Below are positions 14,957 to 18,624 of a stretch of 18,624 nt of DNA, in pieces. The position numbers were made by a program, and so were the translations under genes. Every line of letters begins with the position of its first letter. Within the stretch, counting starts at the first letter, position 1. The stretch is from an uncultured Rheinheimera sp. (GTDB lineage: Bacteria; Pseudomonadota; Gammaproteobacteria; Enterobacterales; Alteromonadaceae), in contig CALTZU010000056.1 in assembly GCA_943913835.1 (NCBI GenBank), positions 1-18,624 on the forward strand. Reading direction: 5' to 3'. The notes under the pieces were generated by a model. That model saw only the letters and a list, made by a program, of their open reading frames with translations. It did not search any database and was not told where the DNA came from.

Positions 14957-14994
14957 AAAGCTGAATTCAGCTTTAGCGCTGTGCTGGTGCACAG
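14957..14994 (+). repeat. Tandem inverted repeats in the chemoreceptor leader
   Basis: AAAGCTGAATTCAGCTTT (14957-14974) is a perfect 18-bp palindrome. Five bases later CTGTGC (14979-14984) and GCACAG (14989-14994) form a hairpin with a TGGT loop. Both lie between the predicted start of transcription and ATG 15026. They may be a protein-binding site, an mRNA stem or a terminator remnant of the AraC transcript; no T-run follows. Confidence 0.5.
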
Positions 14995-15025
14995 TCCCCC
15001 TCTTTTGCCTAGGTGTTGAACATCC

Positions 15026-16666
15026 ATGTTTAAATCTAAAACTATTAGTATCAGACTGATCCTGGCGTTTTCGGTACCACTTTTATTGTTAGTGATCCTC
15101 GGAAGCCAAAGCTATTTTTCTGTTCGGGCTATGCATAAACACATTGATACTTTGTATGATGAGCGAATTGTACCTTTGACTGAACTGAAGTTGATAGCAG
15201 ACGCTTATGCGGTAAACGTCATTGATGCGGTAAACAAAGCCAATGCCGGTGTTTTTACTGCGGAGCAGGCTGTGCAGGAACTGCAAAAAGCTCAACTGAT
15301 AATTAAAGAGCAATGGGCTTTGTATCAGGCCCATTCGATGCAGGCTGACGAACAAGAGCTGATCCGCCAAACCCAGCAATTATTTAGTGCTGCGGATAGC
15401 CAAATTATTGCCGCTATTGAACTGATCTCCTCTAAACAAGGTTCTGTGGTTCGTCAGTTGGATAGCATGGATGGTCCTTTGTACCAGACTATCGATCCTA
15501 TCAGTAATCAGATTTCCGCTTTAATTCAGTATCAGTTGGATCAATCTGCAGTGATTGACCAGCAAGCCACGACGTTATACGACGCTGAAGTCTGGGGGAT
15601 TTGGATTATTACTTTGCTGGCTTTTGCTGGTAGTGCTGTGGCTGGTTACATAGTGACTCAGCGTATTTTACGTCAGCTGGGCGCAGAGCCTATGCAGGTT
15701 GTTGCGCTAGTAAAAGAAATTGCCGCAGGCCGTTTGGATCTGAACATCAACCTTGATAAAGCCCAACCACAAAGTCTGTTGTATTCATTAAAGCAAATGG
15801 TTGATCAATTGATTAGCGTGTTAAAACAAGTACAGCAAGCCGGTGCTTTAGTGAATCAGAATTCAGTAACTCTGGAAAAAAACAGCCACCAGGCTTCTGC
15901 TCAACTGAACCAGCAAAAAAATGAAGTGGTGTCTGTCAGTGCAGCTATGAATGAAATGACGACGACTGTAGCTGCTGTAGCCCATAACGCCAGACAAGCT
16001 TCGTTAAAGGCCGAGTTTGCCAGCCAGGAAAGTGTCAGTAGCGCAAAAGTAATGGACCAGACTCTGCTTGCCATGCAGCAGTTACAGCAAAATATTCTGC
16101 ATTCAACCCAGACAGTTCAAAGCCTGTCGGCGGAGAGTGAACAAATCAGCCAGGTGATTGAAGTGATCCGTGGTATTGCCGATCAAACCAACTTGTTGGC
16201 ATTAAATGCTGCAATTGAAGCCGCACGAGCAGGCGAACAAGGTAGAGGTTTTGCCGTAGTCGCAGATGAAGTCCGGACTCTGGCCAGCCGCACTCAGCAA
16301 TCCACTCAGGCTATTCAGCAAATTATAAGTACTTTGTTAAGTGGTGTTGATTTGTCGCTGCAATCAATGGAGAAGAGCCGTGACGAAGTGCAACAAGTGG
16401 TTGCGCTGGTAAATCAATCAGGCAACAGATTGCAACAGATTAATCAAAGTGCTCAATTGGTTTGGGACATGAGTTCAGAAATCGCCAGTGCTGCAGAGCA
16501 GCAAAGTGTAGTGGCTGAAGACATTAATAAAAACGTGAGTTATATCCATGAAGGTGCTGAACAAAGTTCGGTCGCTGCCGGGGCTGTATTGTTATCGGCT
16601 GAGCAATTGCAACAACTGTCAGAGAAACTAAAACAACAAATTGCTTATTTCCGCTTACCTGCGTAA
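15026..16666 (+). CDS. Methyl-accepting chemotaxis protein (4HB sensor, HAMP, MA domain)
   Basis: The 546-residue transmembrane chemoreceptor has TM1 (about 7-31), a periplasmic four-helix-bundle sensor (about 32-189; DERIVPLTELKLIADAY is typical of the 4HB_MCP type), TM2 (about 190-212), HAMP (about 212-265) and a long cytoplasmic coiled-coil signalling domain. The hairpin tip at 381-420 is fully conserved (IADQTNLLALNAAIEAARAG...FAVVADEVRTLA), so it should bind CheA/CheW. The C-terminus ends YFRLPA and lacks the NWETF-type CheR/CheB tether. The ligand is unknown. AGGTG about 11 bases ahead of ATG 15026 is a weak ribosome site; no better start exists before TM1. It is monocistronic and ends only 6 bases from the converging hydrolase stop, with no obvious terminator between. 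Confidence 0.95.
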   Translation: MFKSKTISIRLILAFSVPLLLLVILGSQSYFSVRAMHKHIDTLYDERIVPLTELKLIADAYAVNVIDAVNKANAGVFTAEQAVQELQKAQLIIKEQWALYQAHSMQADEQELIRQTQQLFSAADSQIIAAIELISSKQGSVVRQLDSMDGPLYQTIDPISNQISALIQYQLDQSAVIDQQATTLYDAEVWGIWIITLLAFAGSAVAGYIVTQRILRQLGAEPMQVVALVKEIAAGRLDLNINLDKAQPQSLLYSLKQMVDQLISVLKQVQQAGALVNQNSVTLEKNSHQASAQLNQQKNEVVSVSAAMNEMTTTVAAVAHNARQASLKAEFASQESVSSAKVMDQTLLAMQQLQQNILHSTQTVQSLSAESEQISQVIEVIRGIADQTNLLALNAAIEAARAGEQGRGFAVVADEVRTLASRTQQSTQAIQQIISTLLSGVDLSLQSMEKSRDEVQQVVALVNQSGNRLQQINQSAQLVWDMSSEIASAAEQQSVVAEDINKNVSYIHEGAEQSSVAAGAVLLSAEQLQQLSEKLKQQIAYFRLPA

Positions 16667-16672
16667 TCAGCT

Positions 16673-17770
16673 TTAATCTGATAAACGCCATTGATCTAAC
16701 CAGCTCCAGACTTGTTGCTGCTGTTGCTGGTTAAATTCATGGCGCGCTTCACTCCAAATCTCAGTGCGCAGCGCTGCCTCAACGCCATAGGCCTGCCAGA
16801 CTTTTTTCAGTTGTTGTTGTCCTTGAATGACACCTTGTACTGGCATCAATGGATCTTGCCCGCCATTGATTAAATACAAAGCTTTTGGTGCCATCAGGCT
16901 GACCTGATCCGGAATGTCCAGCACAGCCGCCAAGCCCGGATGCAACAGATAAAAAGCCGATTGGCCTTTGGTTAAATTAGCGCCAGGTTGCAGCAGTTGT
17001 TGAAAGTTATTAAACCAGCAGATAGCGGCTGCGGCCTGAATATGCTCAGACAAAGCCGCGACTTGCCAGGCGCGGTAAGCGCCCATAGAAAAACCAACAG
17101 CGACAATTTTTCCAGCAGGCACCTGAGGTTGCTGGGCCAAAAATTTGGCCAACTGCATGTCTTCCCATGCCGATAATCCTGATAGCGAATGCCCTGTTGC
17201 TATCAGGTTGGCAGCCAATTGTTGCTGCTCTTCATACTCTAAAGGCCCACGCTCACCAAAACCCAAAGTATCGGCTGCCAGCACCAGGTAACCTTGTTCC
17301 GCCAGGGTGTCGCCAATAAAAACGCCGCCATAGTATTTTTTAACCCAGTCCTGTGCTGCTTTGTTCAATACTGAGTCAGCAAAGGGTCTGATCATTTTCT
17401 CTTTACCAATGTCAAAATATGCGCCGTGATCATGCAGTAATAACACTGCTGCTTTGATGGGTTGATGTTTGGGAATAAGCATCAGAGCTTTGCTATGACT
17501 GATACTGCTCAAGGGGATCTGCCAGAGTCTGGCCTGATAACTGCCTCTGTCTTCCTGCTGTAACAGCCGGGCTGGTGCCAAATGGCCCGGCGCTGGTGAC
17601 AGCAAACTCTGCAGATAAATCTGACGCTGTTGCTGTTGCCACTGCTGCAAAGGCATTTGCTGTTGCCAACTGCCTGAGTAACTTAAAGAGGGGGCAACAG
17701 GTAAAGTCACTGTAGCATGGACAAATAAAGGGGAAAAAAACAGCGGGATTAGACGTAGATACTTAGTCAT
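16673..17770 (-). CDS. Exported alpha/beta hydrolase (dienelactone-hydrolase/acetyl-esterase-like)
   Basis: The 365-residue protein has a signal peptide (about 1-19, ending LFVHA). It has a complete alpha/beta-hydrolase triad: Ser228 in VGFSMG, Asp306 in NGGQDPLMP and His344 in ARHEF. LLHDHGAYFDIGKEKMIRP and AADTLGFGERG resemble the Abhydrolase_7 group of esterases that often act on acetylated sugars; the substrate is not certain. The mature N-terminus is notably Gln-rich (WQQQMPLQQWQQQQRQ), and a run of six Gln follows the catalytic His region. ATG 17770 is used; the in-frame GTG just before it is equally short of a ribosome site. Its 3' end nearly meets the chemoreceptor's. No partner gene is adjacent. 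Confidence 0.85.
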   Translation of the reverse strand: MTKYLRLIPLFFSPLFVHATVTLPVAPSLSYSGSWQQQMPLQQWQQQQRQIYLQSLLSPAPGHLAPARLLQQEDRGSYQARLWQIPLSSISHSKALMLIPKHQPIKAAVLLLHDHGAYFDIGKEKMIRPFADSVLNKAAQDWVKKYYGGVFIGDTLAEQGYLVLAADTLGFGERGPLEYEEQQQLAANLIATGHSLSGLSAWEDMQLAKFLAQQPQVPAGKIVAVGFSMGAYRAWQVAALSEHIQAAAAICWFNNFQQLLQPGANLTKGQSAFYLLHPGLAAVLDIPDQVSLMAPKALYLINGGQDPLMPVQGVIQGQQQLKKVWQAYGVEAALRTEIWSEARHEFNQQQQQQVWSWLDQWRLSD

Positions 17771-17933
17771 CACAAGGCGCTCAACGGTATTTTATTCAGC
17801 ATATAACAGCCTTAGATTTTGGTTTGATCTTTGACAGGAAAATTCCATAAACAGAACAAAGCCCACCTTTCAGCGCATCTGCAAGGACGTTAATCGTAAA
17901 GGATGCTTTGAGTTAACAGTTTTGTTATGCTCG

Positions 17934-17974
17934 GTCTCGAATTTTTTTAACACTCACTCTTTCTTTATCGAGAC
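17934..17974 (+). repeat. Inverted repeat upstream of the S9A peptidase gene
   Basis: GTCTCGA (17934-17940) and TCGAGAC (17968-17974) are perfect inverted 7-mers around 27 pyrimidine-rich bases that include a T7 run. They lie 46 bases ahead of the ATG at 18020. This could be a leader hairpin or a regulator site; nothing more specific can be seen. Confidence 0.4.
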
Positions 17975-18019
17975 AGTTGTTTTGATATGGAAGGCGATAA
18001 CATCCGGGGAACAGGATAG

Positions 18020-18624
18020 ATGAGATACGCATTAAGCGCAGTGGCTTTGGCTTTATTAACAGCCTGTGGCCAACCAGGTGACACCAGCAAAACACAAGAA
18101 ACAGTGATGACAGAAACTCAAGCCGCTCACCCTTTTACTTACCCAGTCACAGCTAAAGGTGACGTAGTAGATAGTTATTTTGACAACAAAGTCGCAGATC
18201 CATACCGCTGGCTGGAAGATGACCGCAGTGAGCAAACGGGTAACTGGGTCAAAGAGCAAAACAAAGTGACTTTTGCTTATCTGGATCAAATCAGCTACCG
18301 CGATCAAATCAAACAACGTTTAGAAGCGTTGTGGAACTATGAAAAAGTAGGCGCGCCTTTTATTGAAGGTGACTATACCTATTTCTTCAAAAACGATGGT
18401 TTACAAAACCAGTCTGTGCTTTATCGTAAAAAAGGCGAAGCCGAGGCTGAAGTCTTTTTAGATCCAAACACCTTTAGCAGCGATGCGACCACTTCTTTAG
18501 CTGACGTATCTTTTTCTGACGACGGAAAAACTTTGGCTTATTCCATCTCTGAAGGCGGTAGCGACTGGCGCAAAATTATCATTATTGATGTAGAAACTAA
18601 AAAGCCAATTGAAGAAACACTGGT
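18020..18624 (+). CDS. Prolyl oligopeptidase (family S9A), lipoprotein form, 5' part only
   Basis: The frame opens at ATG 18020 and stays open to the window edge (201 codons seen; the family is usually about 700). A lipoprotein signal ends in the lipobox LLTAC, so Cys17 should be lipidated. Then come the S9A N-terminal hallmarks DPYRWLEDD, WVKEQNKVT and YLDQI, followed by the start of the beta-propeller (YTYFFKNDGLQNQSVLYRK, SDDGKTLAYS). The enzyme cleaves after proline in short peptides, here on the periplasmic face of a membrane. The catalytic Ser/Asp/His domain lies beyond the window. GGGGA (18006-18010) and AGGA (18013-18016) precede the start. Its own promoter should lie in the 249-base gap upstream. 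Confidence 0.92.
   Translation, partial: MRYALSAVALALLTACGQPGDTSKTQETVMTETQAAHPFTYPVTAKGDVVDSYFDNKVADPYRWLEDDRSEQTGNWVKEQNKVTFAYLDQISYRDQIKQRLEALWNYEKVGAPFIEGDYTYFFKNDGLQNQSVLYRKKGEAEAEVFLDPNTFSSDATTSLADVSFSDDGKTLAYSISEGGSDWRKIIIIDVETKKPIEETL

Noticed and set aside
14950..15025. c-di-GMP (GEMM-I) riboswitch in the chemoreceptor leader
   Set aside because: The conserved GGGCAAAC-like and GCAAAGCC-like segments and the tetraloop-receptor arrangement are missing; only simple hairpins are visible.
18056..18316. Minus-strand reading frame over the start of the S9A gene
   Set aside because: The plus-strand frame carries a lipobox and the DPYRWLED hallmark; the antisense frame has no support.
1..18624. 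Mobile element, prophage, CRISPR array or defence island
   Set aside because: I found no transposase, integrase, terminal inverted repeats, repeat-spacer pattern or cas-like gene. The DUF1469 'holin' label applies to a chromosomal yqjE family, not to a phage.

Overview
The window looks like part of a gammaproteobacterial chromosome from an Alteromonadales/Chromatiales-type aquatic heterotroph; Rheinheimera or a close relative is my best guess. This is judged from gene families only: a cysteine glutathione peroxidase, a Pho-box-controlled periplasmic GlpQ, a GlyGly-CTERM surface protein, the YqjD/YqjE membrane pair, a TonB receptor, and secreted S10 and S9 peptidases. I see no insertion sequence, prophage, CRISPR array, tRNA or rRNA. 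Base composition looks even throughout. The order is that of an ordinary chromosomal backbone of short transcription units, mostly for envelope, nutrient-scavenging and stress functions.

Layout. (1) 1-105 is the C-terminal end of an ExbD/TolR protein. (2) 106-738 holds a glutathione peroxidase behind a clean 24-bp palindrome resembling an OhrR operator. (3) 739-1160 has no convincing protein gene but many inverted repeats, including an intrinsic terminator facing the minus strand with no minus-strand gene to serve, so a small RNA is proposed. (4) 1161-3377 holds a DMT/EamA transporter and GlpQ, the latter behind a textbook-spaced Pho box. (5) 3424-6375 (minus) is one large exported protein of unknown function with three cadherin/Ig-like repeats and a rhombosortase-type tail. 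(6) 6531-7614 (minus) is a yqjD-yqjE-yqjK-like operon. (7) 7860-10199 (minus) is a TonB-dependent receptor, divergent from an orphan periplasmic solute-binding protein (10426-11154). (8) 11182-12055 holds two small neighbouring genes, DUF1801 and DUF4174, each broken by one small lesion: a nonsense codon and a frameshift. (9) 12169-13707 (minus) is a secreted S10 carboxypeptidase, divergent from an AraC-type regulator (13943-14845). (10) 15026-16666 is a chemoreceptor, convergent with an exported alpha/beta hydrolase (16673-17770, minus). (11) From 18020 to the window end is the N-terminal part of a lipoprotein-type prolyl oligopeptidase (S9A).

How they fit together. Most products act in the periplasm or outer membrane: uptake (ExbD, TonB receptor, solute-binding protein), hydrolysis of peptides and esters (S10, S9A, alpha/beta hydrolase), phosphate scavenging (GlpQ) and sensing (chemoreceptor). 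This suits a life on dissolved organic matter, but there is no single multi-gene system here. The observations most worth a second look are the candidate minus-strand RNA at about 832-1080, the two adjacent broken genes, the OhrR-like and Pho-box sites, and the large GlyGly-CTERM protein.
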